This document shows, one piece after another, positions 34,119 through 42,797 of a DNA stretch of 64,000 bases. Location: positions 682,001 through 746,000 of the forward strand of contig JAGBEH010000001.1 of NCBI GenBank assembly GCA_017937125.1, in the 5' to 3' direction. Positions within the stretch are counted from its first letter, which is position 1, and each line of letters opens with the position of its first letter. The notes beneath the pieces are model-generated. The model saw nothing but the letters and a program-made list of their open reading frames with translations, made no database searches and was not told the origin of the DNA. Source of the DNA: Alistipes sp. (GTDB lineage Bacteria; Bacteroidota; Bacteroidia; Bacteroidales; Rikenellaceae). The translations under genes were made by a program, and so were the position numbers.

Positions 34119-34943
34119 CTATGGGTTGTATATATCCTTGTACCTGAATGCGAGTATGTTTTCTATCATCTTAACGTATTCCGCCGCCTCTTTGTTGCGG
34201 GGGTCGAGTTTCAGCGCGCGGCGGAAAGCGTTGAGGGCTTCGCCCCATTCGTTGCGGCCGAAAAACGCACGGCCTCGCGCAATCTCCTCTTCGATGTTCG
34301 CTCCGCCGTGTGCAGCAGCGTCGCGTACCGTATCATCTCGCCCTGCGACCTTGTGGCCTGTTCCGAAGAGTTTGTGCGAGGCGATATACTCCGCCACCTC
34401 TTTTTGCAGCATCCCCGAGGTATCCCTGCCTTCGGCGAAGGCGCTGCGTATGTCGGTCGAAGAGTAATCGAATACGGGCGCATCGGCTAAATAGTTGATT
34501 TTGTCCGTGTATTTGTCTGCCGCATACCCTTTGCGCGGGTAGACGTATATCGGATAGTCGGCAAGTATCTCTTCATACTCGCGCCACAGATGGAAATCTC
34601 GGAGTATGTCGGCTCCCATCAACACCGCAAAACTCATTTCGTGTCCGTTGTTCTCCTTCAGGTATCGCAGGGTGTTGATCGTGTACGACGGCCTTTCCAG
34701 CAGAAACTCGATCGCCGAAGCCTGTATGGCATTCGGGTATTCGGAGGCATTGCAGGCGATTTCGGCCATTTCGAAACGCGTGAGTTCTGGCAACAGTCCC
34801 GAACTGTCCTTATGCGGATTCTGCGGCGAGACTATCAGTACGACGCTGTCGCACAATTTCTGCTCTACGACGTATTCCGCCAGAGAGATATGCCCTTTGT
34901 GTATCGGGTTGAAAGACCCGAAATATAGAAATACGCGCTTCAT
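34119..34943 (-). CDS. nadD: Nicotinate-nucleotide adenylyltransferase with C-terminal TPR-like extension
   Basis: 274 aa. Residues 1-190 are NadD, which makes deamido-NAD from nicotinate mononucleotide: GSFNPIHKGH motif, then LVSPQNPHK-type block, MGADILRDFHLWREYEEI and the late SSTDIRSAFAEG motif. Beyond about residue 195, where ordinary NadD proteins end, there are about 75 extra residues whose last part (FFGRNEWGEALNAFRRALKLDPRNKEAAEYV) reads as one TPR repeat. Starts 10 bp after the gmk stop. The extension is in frame with no sign of a separate start. Its function is unknown. Confidence 0.92.
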   Translation of the reverse strand: MKRVFLYFGSFNPIHKGHISLAEYVVEQKLCDSVVLIVSPQNPHKDSSGLLPELTRFEMAEIACNASEYPNAIQASAIEFLLERPSYTINTLRYLKENNGHEMSFAVLMGADILRDFHLWREYEEILADYPIYVYPRKGYAADKYTDKINYLADAPVFDYSSTDIRSAFAEGRDTSGMLQKEVAEYIASHKLFGTGHKVAGRDDTVRDAAAHGGANIEEEIARGRAFFGRNEWGEALNAFRRALKLDPRNKEAAEYVKMIENILAFRYKDIYNP

Positions 34944-34953
34944 CGCTATGCCT

Positions 34954-35517
34954 TTATTCGGAAAGGAATATGTTGATGATGTCCGTGGTTTCCCGTACGG
35001 CCGTGTCGAGATCGTCGTTGATAACCACGTGGTCGAATGCGCTCGATTTGCTCAGTTCGAATTCGGCCTTGGCGATGCGCCGTTCTATGACCTCCGCACT
35101 GTCGGTGCCGCGCCCGCGCAGCCTGTTGCCGAGCTCTTCTATCGACGGGGGCATTATGAATATCGAGCAGGCATCGTCGCCGAATATCCGTTTCAGGTTG
35201 ATGCCGCCGATGACGTCCACGTCGAAGATTATGATATTGCCCTTGTTCCAGATGCGCTCCGTTTCGCTTTTCAAGGTGCCGTAACACGAGCCGCTGTAAA
35301 CCTCTTCCCATTCTATGAACCTGTCCTCCTCTACCGCCTTGCGGAACTCGTCCTGCGAAAGGAAATAATAGTCGATGCCGTTGCGCTCGTTGCCGCGCGG
35401 GGCGCGGGATGTCGCCGAAATGGAAAATTCGAATCGGGGGAATTTTTCGAGCAGCCGTTTTACTATCGTCGTTTTGCCGCTGCCGCTGGGAGCCGAGAAA
35501 ATGATGAGTTTGCCCAT
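34954..35517 (-). CDS. gmk: Guanylate kinase
   Basis: 187 aa. Phosphorylates GMP to GDP. Walker A APSGSGKTT near residue 9, GMP-binding blocks (SATSRAPRGNERNGIDYYFL) and the lid region (RLRGRGTDSAEVIERR) are present. It follows yicC by 7 bp, the usual yicC-gmk pairing, and precedes nadD. Confidence 0.97.
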   Translation of the reverse strand: MGKLIIFSAPSGSGKTTIVKRLLEKFPRFEFSISATSRAPRGNERNGIDYYFLSQDEFRKAVEEDRFIEWEEVYSGSCYGTLKSETERIWNKGNIIIFDVDVIGGINLKRIFGDDACSIFIMPPSIEELGNRLRGRGTDSAEVIERRIAKAEFELSKSSAFDHVVINDDLDTAVRETTDIINIFLSE

Positions 35518-35524
35518 AATAGCA

Positions 35525-36397
35525 TTAAAGAATGTTGAGCACCTGCTCCTTGATTTTTTCGAGCTCGTCTTTCATCTTGACAACCAGTATCTGGATGTCG
35601 GTATCGTTGGCTTTCGACCCCATCGTGTTGATTTCGCGCCCGAGCTCCTGTGCGATGAACCCGAGCTTGCGGCCTGCGCACTCTTCCGCTGCGGCCACTT
35701 CGCGGAAATATTTGCAATGGTTCTGAAGGCGTACCTTCTCTTCGGTGATGTCGAGTTTTTCGATGTAGAATATCATCTCCTGCTCCAATCGGTTATTGTC
35801 AGCTTCTATTCCGAGGCTGGCGATACTGTCGCGAATGCGGTTCTTTATAGTCTCCGTACGCGCCTTTTCGAACGGGACGACTTCGTTTTTGTACGCTTCG
35901 ATCCTGTCGATGCGTTTGAGCAGGTCGGCGATAAGAGTGGCCCCCTCCTGCCGGCGGAATGCATCGAGTCTCGCGGTCGCCTCGCCGACAGCCTGCATCA
36001 GAGCGTCGTGTTCGTCCTCGGCAATAGTGCTTTCGGCCGTCGAGACTACATTGGGCAGTTTCATAACGGCGGGGACTATCGAGTCGTAACTCGCGTCGAT
36101 TCCCGAAAATGCGAGGGCGTCGTTTATCTGAAGCAGATAGGCGCGGAACATATCGCGGTCGATCCTGACGGCTGTGTCGGGCGTCGCCGATTCTGCCGAG
36201 ACGTATACTTCGACCTTGCCCCGTTGCAGGTCCCTGCTTACCGCATTGCGGATTTCGTATTCGGCTTCGCGGTATGCGGCGGGTATCCTTATCGATAGAT
36301 CGAGCTGTTTGGAATTCAGCGACCGTATTTCGACCGTGAATTTTTTATTTCCGGCTGCGGCTTCGGCCTTGCCGAAACCGGTCATCGATTTGATCAT
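35525..36397 (-). CDS. yicC: YicC-family endoribonuclease
   Basis: 290 aa. N-terminal MIKSMTGFGKAEA and C-terminal LGREINTMGSKANDTDIQ are the diagnostic ends of the YicC family, some of whose members cleave RNA and influence small-RNA turnover. First gene of a six-gene minus operon through the M23 peptidase. A -7-like TAACTTTG lies on the minus strand at 36421-36428. Confidence 0.93.
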   Translation of the reverse strand: MIKSMTGFGKAEAAAGNKKFTVEIRSLNSKQLDLSIRIPAAYREAEYEIRNAVSRDLQRGKVEVYVSAESATPDTAVRIDRDMFRAYLLQINDALAFSGIDASYDSIVPAVMKLPNVVSTAESTIAEDEHDALMQAVGEATARLDAFRRQEGATLIADLLKRIDRIEAYKNEVVPFEKARTETIKNRIRDSIASLGIEADNNRLEQEMIFYIEKLDITEEKVRLQNHCKYFREVAAAEECAGRKLGFIAQELGREINTMGSKANDTDIQILVVKMKDELEKIKEQVLNIL

Positions 36398-36511
36398 TGC
36401 GTTTGAGTTTATATTGTCGGCAAAGTTACAAAACTATCGGCAAATTCTCATTATCGCGCCGTGAAAAAGAGAATTTATTTGCAGTCGGCGTATAAAGTTC
36501 GCGATTTTTAT

Positions 36512-36519
36512 TATCTTTG
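36512..36519 (+). promoter_or_regulatory. -7 element before serC
   Basis: TATCTTTG, 58 bp before the serC ATG. The -33 element is not clear. Confidence 0.5.
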
Positions 36520-36576
36520 TATATTGTTACTGTTAGCGAGAGAACACACATATTTAGAAACATATTTTTACTCATT

Positions 36577-37653
36577 ATGAAAAAGCACAATTTCAACGCC
36601 GGACCGTCGGTTTTGCCTGACGTCGTCCTGAATAATGCCGCAAAGGCGATCATCGATTTTAACGGTTCGGGTCTTTCGTTGTTGTCTATTTCACATCGTA
36701 CGAAAGATTTCGAGGATGTGTTGAACGAAGCGCAGTCCTTGTTCCGCGAATTGTTGCATATTCCCGATAATTATAAGATTTTCTTCGTCAGCGGCGGCGC
36801 AAGTACGCAGTTTTTCCATATACCCGCCAATTTCCTCAAGACCAAGGCGGGCTATGTGAATACTGGCGTATGGTCGAAAAAGGCGATAAAAGAGGCGAAA
36901 TATTACGGGGAAGTGGAGGTCATCGCTTCATCCGAGGATCGTAATTTCAGCTATATCCCCAAAGGGTTCGACATCCCGTCGGATCTGGACTATCTTTATA
37001 TATGTGCCAACAACACGATTTACGGTACGGAGTACAAGACGGATTTGGATTCGCCCGTACCCCTGATAGCGGATATGAGCTCCGACATTATGAGCCGTCC
37101 CGTAGACGTGTCGAAATATGCGCTGATTTACGGAGGTGCGCAGAAAAACCTCGCTCCTGCGGGCGTTACGTTCGTAATCGTTCGCGACGATATGCTCGAC
37201 AAGGTCGTGCGCGACCTGCCGTCTATGGTGAATGTGAATACGCACGTGGCGAACAATTCGATGTTCAATACCCCTCCCGTGTTCCCTATCTATGTGTTGA
37301 ACGAGACTTTGAAATGGCTGAAGAGCATAGGCGGCGTGGAGGAGATATATCGTCGCAATGTCGAGAAGGCGCAGCTGCTTTACGATGAAATCGACCGAAA
37401 TCCGCTGTTCAGAGGTACGGTGGAAAAGGAGGACCGCTCGTTGATGAATATCTGTTTCGTAATGACCGAAGGCAACGAAGAGCTCGCACCCGAATTCCTC
37501 GAATTCGCCAAAGAGCGCGGAATGGTCGGCATCAAGGGGCACCGTCTGGTCGGCGGGTTCCGTGCGTCGTGCTACAATGCCTGCCCGAAGGAGAGCGTAG
37601 AGGCGTTGGTGGCTTGTATGCGCGAGTTCGAGAAGCTGAAAACGGCAAAATAG
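36577..37653 (+). CDS. serC: Phosphoserine aminotransferase
   Basis: 358 aa PLP enzyme converting 3-phosphohydroxypyruvate to phosphoserine. Start [14 protein letters not shown] aligns exactly with the family; the open frame upstream to 36517 overlaps the promoter. The PLP lysine lies in [12 protein letters not shown]; the N-terminal SGGASTQF and C-terminal [15 protein letters not shown] are hallmark blocks. Heads the serC-serA-DUF1015 cluster. Confidence 0.97.
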   Translation: MKKHNFNAGPSVLPDVVLNNAAKAIIDFNGSGLSLLSISHRTKDFEDVLNEAQSLFRELLHIPDNYKIFFVSGGASTQFFHIPANFLKTKAGYVNTGVWSKKAIKEAKYYGEVEVIASSEDRNFSYIPKGFDIPSDLDYLYICANNTIYGTEYKTDLDSPVPLIADMSSDIMSRPVDVSKYALIYGGAQKNLAPAGVTFVIVRDDMLDKVVRDLPSMVNVNTHVANNSMFNTPPVFPIYVLNETLKWLKSIGGVEEIYRRNVEKAQLLYDEIDRNPLFRGTVEKEDRSLMNICFVMTEGNEELAPEFLEFAKERGMVGIKGHRLVGGFRASCYNACPKESVEALVACMREFEKLKTAK

Positions 37654-37660
37654 CGCAGTT

Positions 37661-38689
37661 ATGGGATATTCGTATAACATACCGACCGATTACAACCCGT
37701 TTACGGGAGAGGTCACTGCGTGGAAAAATACGGAAATAGTGGAAACGACGACATTGTTCAAAAATATGAAAGTTCTTGTAGCAACACAGAAACCGTTCGC
37801 GAAAAAGGCTGTGGACGGTATTCGCGATATAATAGAAAAAGCGGGCGGCGAACTGGTGCTGCTCGAAAAATACACCGAAAAGGAGCAGCTGCTCGAAGCC
37901 GTTGCCGATGTCGATGCGATGATAGTCCGCAGCGACAAGGTTACGGCGGAGGTTTTGGATGCGGCCCGAAAGCTCAAAATCGTAGTGCGTGCGGGTGCGG
38001 GTTACGATAACGTCGATCTCGCGGCTGCTTCGGCCAAAGGGATAGTCGTTATGAACACGCCCGGCCAGAATTCGAATGCCGTTGCCGAGTTGGCGATAGG
38101 TATGATGATATATGCCGCGCGCAATCTGTTCAATGCAGGTACAGGTTCTGAAATTCAGGGCAAGACGCTGGCCATACACGCTTACGGCAATGTCGGCAGG
38201 CTGGTCGCGCGTAAAGGCAAGGCTCTCGGTATGAACGTAGTTGCCTACGATCCGTTCGTTACCGATGCCCGTATATTCGAGAACGACGGCGTGAAAAAAA
38301 TCGATACGGTCGAAGAGTTGTATGCCGCAGCCGATTATCTGTCGTTGCATATTCCCGCTACCGAGCAGACGAAGAAATCGATAGGATACGACCTGCTTAT
38401 GTCGATGCCCAAAGGTGCGACTCTGGTGAATACCGCGCGAAAAGAGGTGATGGACGAAGAGGGTTTGGCAAGGGCTTTGACCGAGCGTGAAGATTTGAAG
38501 TACGTAACCGACATCGCGCCCGATACGGCGGCCGAACTGTCCGAGAAATTCGGTAAGAGATTTTTCGCCACGCCGAAAAAGATGGGTGCGGAGACCGCCG
38601 AAGCGAATATGAATGCGGGTTTGGCGGCGGCGCGTCAGATCGTGGATTATATCATTAACGGGAACGTCAAGTTTCAGGTAAATAAATAG
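37661..38689 (+). CDS. serA: 3-phosphoglycerate dehydrogenase, lysine-type
   Basis: First step of serine synthesis, oxidising 3-phosphoglycerate with NAD. The family start aligns at the in-frame ATG 37766 (MKVLVATQKPFA); the earlier ATG at 37661, 8 bp after the serC stop, adds 35 residues with ordinary coding composition, so the true start is open. NAD-binding motif HAYGNVGRLVA and catalytic Arg block NTARKEVMDEEGL are present. Where other D-isomer dehydrogenases have the catalytic His in TPHxG, this has TPKKMGAE, a Lys. This is known from a subgroup that includes Entamoeba and Bacteroides enzymes. No C-terminal ACT domain, so serine feedback through ACT is not expected. Confidence 0.93.
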   Translation: MGYSYNIPTDYNPFTGEVTAWKNTEIVETTTLFKNMKVLVATQKPFAKKAVDGIRDIIEKAGGELVLLEKYTEKEQLLEAVADVDAMIVRSDKVTAEVLDAARKLKIVVRAGAGYDNVDLAAASAKGIVVMNTPGQNSNAVAELAIGMMIYAARNLFNAGTGSEIQGKTLAIHAYGNVGRLVARKGKALGMNVVAYDPFVTDARIFENDGVKKIDTVEELYAAADYLSLHIPATEQTKKSIGYDLLMSMPKGATLVNTARKEVMDEEGLARALTEREDLKYVTDIAPDTAAELSEKFGKRFFATPKKMGAETAEANMNAGLAAARQIVDYIINGNVKFQVNK

Positions 38690-38693
38690 CATT

Positions 38694-39938
38694 ATGGTCA
38701 AGATCAAACCGTTCAAGGGTATACGTCCTCCCAAAGAGCACGCGGCCGAGGTGGCTTCGCGCCCTTACGACGTATTGAATTCCGTCGAGGCGAAAGCCGA
38801 AGCTACGGAGCGTTCGCTGTTGCATATCATTAAACCCGAGATCGATTTCGATCCGATTGCCGATGAGCATTCGCAGCCCGTATATGAAAAGGCCGTAGAG
38901 AATTTCAAACTGTGGCGCGATAACGGCTGGTTAGTGCAGGACGGCGAAGAACACTATTATATATATTCCCAAACGATGGACGGCCGTACGCAGTACGGTT
39001 TGGCGATGTGCTGCCATTACGAGGATTATCTCTCGGGTGCAATCAAGAAGCACGAGCTTACGCGTCCCGACAAGGAGGAGGACCGTATGATACACGTGTT
39101 CAACCAGAAAGCCAATATAGAACCCGTATTTTTCGCTTATCCCGACAATGCGGAGATAGATGCTATCGTGGCGGATGCGGTGAAGAACAATGCACCCGAT
39201 TACGACTTTACGGCGGACGACGGCTTCGGACACAGTCTTTGGGTTATACGCGATGCGGAGGTGAATAAGCGCATCACCGCAATCTTTGCCGATATTCCCG
39301 CCTTGTATGTCGCGGACGGACACCACCGTACGGCTGCGGCAGCCCGTGTCGGCCAAGCTATGGCGGAGAAAAATCCGAAACATACGGGCGAAGAGGAGTA
39401 TTGCTATTTTCTGGCCGTTACTTTCCCCGCTTCGCAGTTGAAAATCATAGATTACAACCGCGTAGTCAAGGATTTGAACGGAAAGACGCCTGCGGAGTTC
39501 GTAGAGGCTCTGAAAGCTGACTTCGACGTGGAGAAAAAGGGAACGGAGATATATACGCCGTCCCGACTGCACAATTTCGCTATGTATCTCGACGGCGAAT
39601 GGTACAGTCTGTCGGCAAAGCGGGGAACGTATGACGATGACGACCCTATAGGGGTGCTCGACGTTACCGTACTGTCGAACTTGGTGCTCGATAAATTGCT
39701 CGATATAAAAGACTTGCGGACGTCGAAGAGAATAGATTTCGTCGGCGGTATTCGCGGGCTCGGCGAATTGAAGAGACGTGTGGACAGCGGCGAAATGAAG
39801 GTGGCATTCGCCTTGTATCCCGTTTCGATGAAACAGTTGATAGATATTGCCGATACGGGCAACATTATGCCGCCGAAGACTACGTGGTTCGAACCGAAAC
39901 TGCGGTCGGGAGTGGTGATTCATTCGTTCGAAGAATAG
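38694..39938 (+). CDS. DUF1015 family protein
   Basis: 414 aa. Opens with MVKIKPFKGIRPPKEHAAEV and contains the conserved HHRTAAAARV block near residue 215; both are typical of DUF1015 (SerC-neighbouring) proteins. The fold and activity are not established. The gene starts 4 bp after serA and is followed by a terminator, so it ends the serine operon. Conserved association with serC-serA suggests a link to serine or phosphoserine metabolism. Confidence 0.9.
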   Translation: MVKIKPFKGIRPPKEHAAEVASRPYDVLNSVEAKAEATERSLLHIIKPEIDFDPIADEHSQPVYEKAVENFKLWRDNGWLVQDGEEHYYIYSQTMDGRTQYGLAMCCHYEDYLSGAIKKHELTRPDKEEDRMIHVFNQKANIEPVFFAYPDNAEIDAIVADAVKNNAPDYDFTADDGFGHSLWVIRDAEVNKRITAIFADIPALYVADGHHRTAAAARVGQAMAEKNPKHTGEEEYCYFLAVTFPASQLKIIDYNRVVKDLNGKTPAEFVEALKADFDVEKKGTEIYTPSRLHNFAMYLDGEWYSLSAKRGTYDDDDPIGVLDVTVLSNLVLDKLLDIKDLRTSKRIDFVGGIRGLGELKRRVDSGEMKVAFALYPVSMKQLIDIADTGNIMPPKTTWFEPKLRSGVVIHSFEE

Positions 39939-39944
39939 ACGGTA

Positions 39945-39974
39945 AAGGCGAAGACGGGTTCTTCGCCTTCGTTA
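39945..39974 (+). terminator. Terminator after the serine operon
   Basis: 9-bp perfect stem AAGGCGAAG/CTTCGCCTT (39945-39953 and 39961-39969) with a 7-nt loop and a CGTTATTTG tail. Confidence 0.65.
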
Positions 39975-40031
39975 TTTGTCGTTTGACCGATTTTATACCG
40001 TTTCGGATGTTCATTATCTCGTATTTTTTCT

Positions 40032-40039
40032 TATATTTG
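40032..40039 (+). promoter_or_regulatory. -7 element of the kor operon
   Basis: TATATTTG 26 bp before the korD ATG at 40066; no clear -33 match. Confidence 0.55.
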
Positions 40040-40065
40040 TAGCACTACGCTTAAAAATCGCTACA

Positions 40066-40293
40066 ATGGCTAAAATCAAAGGAAGAATAGTCGTGGACAA
40101 GGAGCGTTGCAAAGGTTGCGGCGTTTGTGTGGCGTCGTGCCCCTGCAATGTACTCGCTTTGTCCGTCTATGTAAACGGCAAGGGGTATCCTTTTGCCGAA
40201 ATGGCCGCTCCCGATGCCTGCACGGGTTGTGCTTCGTGCGGAATAATATGTCCCGACAGCTGTATTACGGTTTATCGTCAAAAGTTCGAATAG
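40066..40293 (+). CDS. korD: 2-oxoacid:ferredoxin oxidoreductase, delta (ferredoxin) subunit
   Basis: 75 aa with two [4Fe-4S] motifs: CKGCGVCVASCPC and CTGCASCGIICPDSC. It carries electrons from the thiamine-diphosphate subunit to ferredoxin. The start at 40066 follows the -7 element; the longer open frame from 39976 has hydrophobic residues unlike the family. First of four consecutive genes encoding the complete enzyme, in the order delta, alpha, beta, gamma. Confidence 0.93.
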   Translation: MAKIKGRIVVDKERCKGCGVCVASCPCNVLALSVYVNGKGYPFAEMAAPDACTGCASCGIICPDSCITVYRQKFE

Positions 40294-40295
40294 AT

Positions 40296-41393
40296 ATGGC
40301 AGACAAAGAGGTCAAATTGATGAAAGGCAACGAAGTGATAGCTTATGCTGCCATTCGTTACGGGTGCGACGGTTATTTCGGCTACCCTATCACGCCGCAG
40401 TCGGAGGTTATGGAGACGCTTATGGAACTGAAGCCTTGGGAGACTACGGGTATGGTGGTTTTGCAGGCCGAGTCCGAGATAGCGTCGGTGAATATGTTGT
40501 ACGGCGGTGCCGCTACGGGAAAACGGGTGATGACGTCGTCGTCGAGCCCCGGTGTCAGCCTTATGAGCGAAGGAATGAGTTATTTGGCGGGGGCGGAACT
40601 GCCCTGCCTTATCGTGAACTGTCAGCGCGGCGGTCCGGGTCTCGGGACGATACAGCCTTCGCAGGGCGATTATTTTCAGGCGTGCAAAGGCGGTGCGCAC
40701 GGTGATTTCCATCTGATAGTGCTTGCACCGAACTCCGTGCAGGAGATGCACGATTTCGTGGCGCTGGCTTTCGATCTGGCTTTCAAGTATAGGAATCCCG
40801 CGATGATATTGGCCGACGGCGCTATCGGGCAGATGATGGAGAAGGTTACGCTCGCTCCGCAGCGCCCGCGTAAGACGGATGCCGAAATCGAGGCCGAGTG
40901 CAAGAGCTGGGCTATCTATGGAAAACCTGCGGACAGGGCGCGAAATGTAGTAACCTCGCTCGAATTGCGTTCGGAGGAGATGGAAAAGATAAATCTTCGG
41001 TTGCAGGCCAAATACAGGGCTATGGAGGAAAACGAGGTGCGTTACGAGGCTGTGGAGTGCGACGATGCGGATTATGTAATCGTGGCATTCGGTTCGTCGG
41101 CGCGAATATGTTCCGCAACCGTTGAGTTGGCGCGTGCCGAAGGCTTGAAAGTCGGTTTGTTGCGTCCCGTAACCCTCTATCCGTTCCCGAAAAAGCCGAT
41201 TGCCGAGTTGGCGAAACGCGGTGTGAAGGGCTTCCTGAGCGCGGAGCTCAATGCGGGGCAGATGGTCGAGGACGTGCGTCTGGCTGTGAACGGTCTCGTA
41301 CCCGTCGAACATTACGGACGTCAGGGCGGATCGTTGTTTACGCCCGATGAGGTATATCGGGCGTTGAAAGATAAAATAATAAACAGGGGATAG
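40296..41393 (+). CDS. korA: 2-oxoacid:ferredoxin oxidoreductase, alpha subunit
   Basis: 365 aa. The pyrimidine-binding-domain subunit; blocks KGNEVIAYAAIRYGCDGYFGYPITPQ (substrate side), AESEIASVNMLYGGAATGKR and SSSPGVSLMSEG are typical of KorA/VorB. It starts 2 bp after korD. Oxidative decarboxylation of a 2-oxoacid (2-oxoglutarate or branched-chain, from valine) to the acyl-CoA with reduced ferredoxin. Sequence alone does not separate the Kor and Vor substrates; many databases call this subunit VorB in Bacteroidales. Confidence 0.93.
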   Translation: MADKEVKLMKGNEVIAYAAIRYGCDGYFGYPITPQSEVMETLMELKPWETTGMVVLQAESEIASVNMLYGGAATGKRVMTSSSSPGVSLMSEGMSYLAGAELPCLIVNCQRGGPGLGTIQPSQGDYFQACKGGAHGDFHLIVLAPNSVQEMHDFVALAFDLAFKYRNPAMILADGAIGQMMEKVTLAPQRPRKTDAEIEAECKSWAIYGKPADRARNVVTSLELRSEEMEKINLRLQAKYRAMEENEVRYEAVECDDADYVIVAFGSSARICSATVELARAEGLKVGLLRPVTLYPFPKKPIAELAKRGVKGFLSAELNAGQMVEDVRLAVNGLVPVEHYGRQGGSLFTPDEVYRALKDKIINRG

Positions 41394-41395
41394 TT

Positions 41396-42154
41396 ATGTG
41401 TGAAGTCGAATTGAAAAAGGAAAATATCGTATATGCGAAGTCCTCGCTGATGCTGGACAACGTTATGCATTACTGTCCCGGTTGCAGTCACGGAACGGTT
41501 CACAAACTCATTGCCGAGATTGTCGAGGAGATGGGATTGCAGTCGAAGACGATAGGCGTAAGTCCCGTAGGTTGCGCCGTATTCGCATATAATTATATCG
41601 ATGTCGATTGGGCGGAGGCTGCTCACGGGCGTGCCTGTGCCGTAGCGACGGGTATAAAGCGTCTGCATCCCAATAAGATGGTGTTCACTTATCAGGGCGA
41701 CGGCGATTTGTCGGCTATCGGTACCTGCGAGACAATTCACGCGGCGGCGCGCGGCGAGAATATAGCCGTAGTTTATATCAACAATGCGATTTACGGTATG
41801 ACGGGCGGACAAATGGCGCCTACTACCCTGCTCGGGATGAAGACGGCGACGACGCCATACGGCCGCGACCCGCGACTGAACGGATATCCGTATAAAATCG
41901 CCGATATGCTGGCGCATCTCGACGGCGTATGCTATATCACCCGTCAGAGCGTGCATACTCCGGCGAATGTCCGCAAGTGCAAAAAAGCCATACGCAAGGC
42001 GTTCGAGAATGCTATGGCCGGAAAGGGATTTTCTATGGTGGAGGTCGTCTCGACCTGCAACAGCGGTTGGAAACTTTCGCCCGTGCAGGCCAATGAATGG
42101 CTCGAACAGAATATGTTGCCGTTCTATCCGCTCGGCGATGTCAAGGATATTTAA
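41396..42154 (+). CDS. korB: 2-oxoacid:ferredoxin oxidoreductase, beta subunit
   Basis: 252 aa thiamine-diphosphate-binding subunit. The block MHYCPGCSHG near residue 23 and the ThDP motif GDGDLSAIG followed by INNAIYGMTGGQ are diagnostic. Starts 2 bp after korA. C-terminal NEWLEQNMLPFYPLGD is typical of the subunit when paired with a separate gamma subunit. Confidence 0.93.
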   Translation: MCEVELKKENIVYAKSSLMLDNVMHYCPGCSHGTVHKLIAEIVEEMGLQSKTIGVSPVGCAVFAYNYIDVDWAEAAHGRACAVATGIKRLHPNKMVFTYQGDGDLSAIGTCETIHAAARGENIAVVYINNAIYGMTGGQMAPTTLLGMKTATTPYGRDPRLNGYPYKIADMLAHLDGVCYITRQSVHTPANVRKCKKAIRKAFENAMAGKGFSMVEVVSTCNSGWKLSPVQANEWLEQNMLPFYPLGDVKDI

Positions 42155-42171
42155 TCGAAGGAGACATAATT

Positions 42172-42717
42172 ATGAAAGAGACTTTGATTATAGCGGGTTT
42201 CGGAGGACAGGGCGTCCTTTCGATGGGCAAGATACTCGCCTATGCGGGTGTTATGCAGGATTTCGAGGTTACGTGGATGCCGTCTTACGGTCCTGAGATG
42301 CGCGGCGGTACGGCCAATGTTACGGTCATTCTGTCGGACAGACGCATATCGTCGCCTATAGCGTATGAATTCGATACGGCAATCATTCTGAACCAGCAGT
42401 CGATGGACAAGTTCGAGCCGTTGGTGAAGGCGGGCGGAACGTTGATATACGATGTGAACGGCATCACGCGCCATCCCGAACGGAAAGATATAAACGTATA
42501 TTCGATAAATGCGACCGAAGAGTGTGCGAAAATGGGTAATGCCCGATTGTTCAACACTATGATTTTGGGCGGATATTTGAAGGTCTGTCCGGTCGTGAGT
42601 ATGGAGAATATAATGTCGGGATTGAAAAAATCGTTGCCCGAACGTGCGTGGAAAATGCTGCCCGCCAACGAGCAGGCTATTTTACACGGCGCCGCCATTA
42701 TAGAGAAGAAGAATTGA
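42172..42717 (+). CDS. korC: 2-oxoacid:ferredoxin oxidoreductase, gamma subunit
   Basis: 181 aa. Opens with MKETLIIAGFGGQGVLSMGK and carries MPSYGPEMRGGTAN, both typical of the gamma subunit. GAAGGAG at 42157-42163 is a full Shine-Dalgarno 8 nt before the ATG, one of the few clear ones in the window and the site that decides the start. The open frame before 42172 overlaps korB. It completes the heterotetramer korDABC. Confidence 0.93.
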   Translation: MKETLIIAGFGGQGVLSMGKILAYAGVMQDFEVTWMPSYGPEMRGGTANVTVILSDRRISSPIAYEFDTAIILNQQSMDKFEPLVKAGGTLIYDVNGITRHPERKDINVYSINATEECAKMGNARLFNTMILGGYLKVCPVVSMENIMSGLKKSLPERAWKMLPANEQAILHGAAIIEKKN

Positions 42718-42739
42718 TCCTGCGTGCGGGCAGAACGAT

Positions 42740-42782
42740 AATCGGCGGAGCGACGGAATTTTTTCCCGTCGCTCCGCCGATT
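42740..42782. terminator. Bidirectional terminator after korC
   Basis: 17-bp perfect stem (42740-42756 and 42766-42782) with a T-rich loop, between convergent korC and the DUF892 gene. Confidence 0.85.
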
Positions 42783-42797
42783 GTAAGGAAGAATGCG

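Noticed and set aside
33198-34490. 430-residue open frame on plus opposite ddl and nadD
   Set aside because: Antisense shadow spanning two conserved genes.
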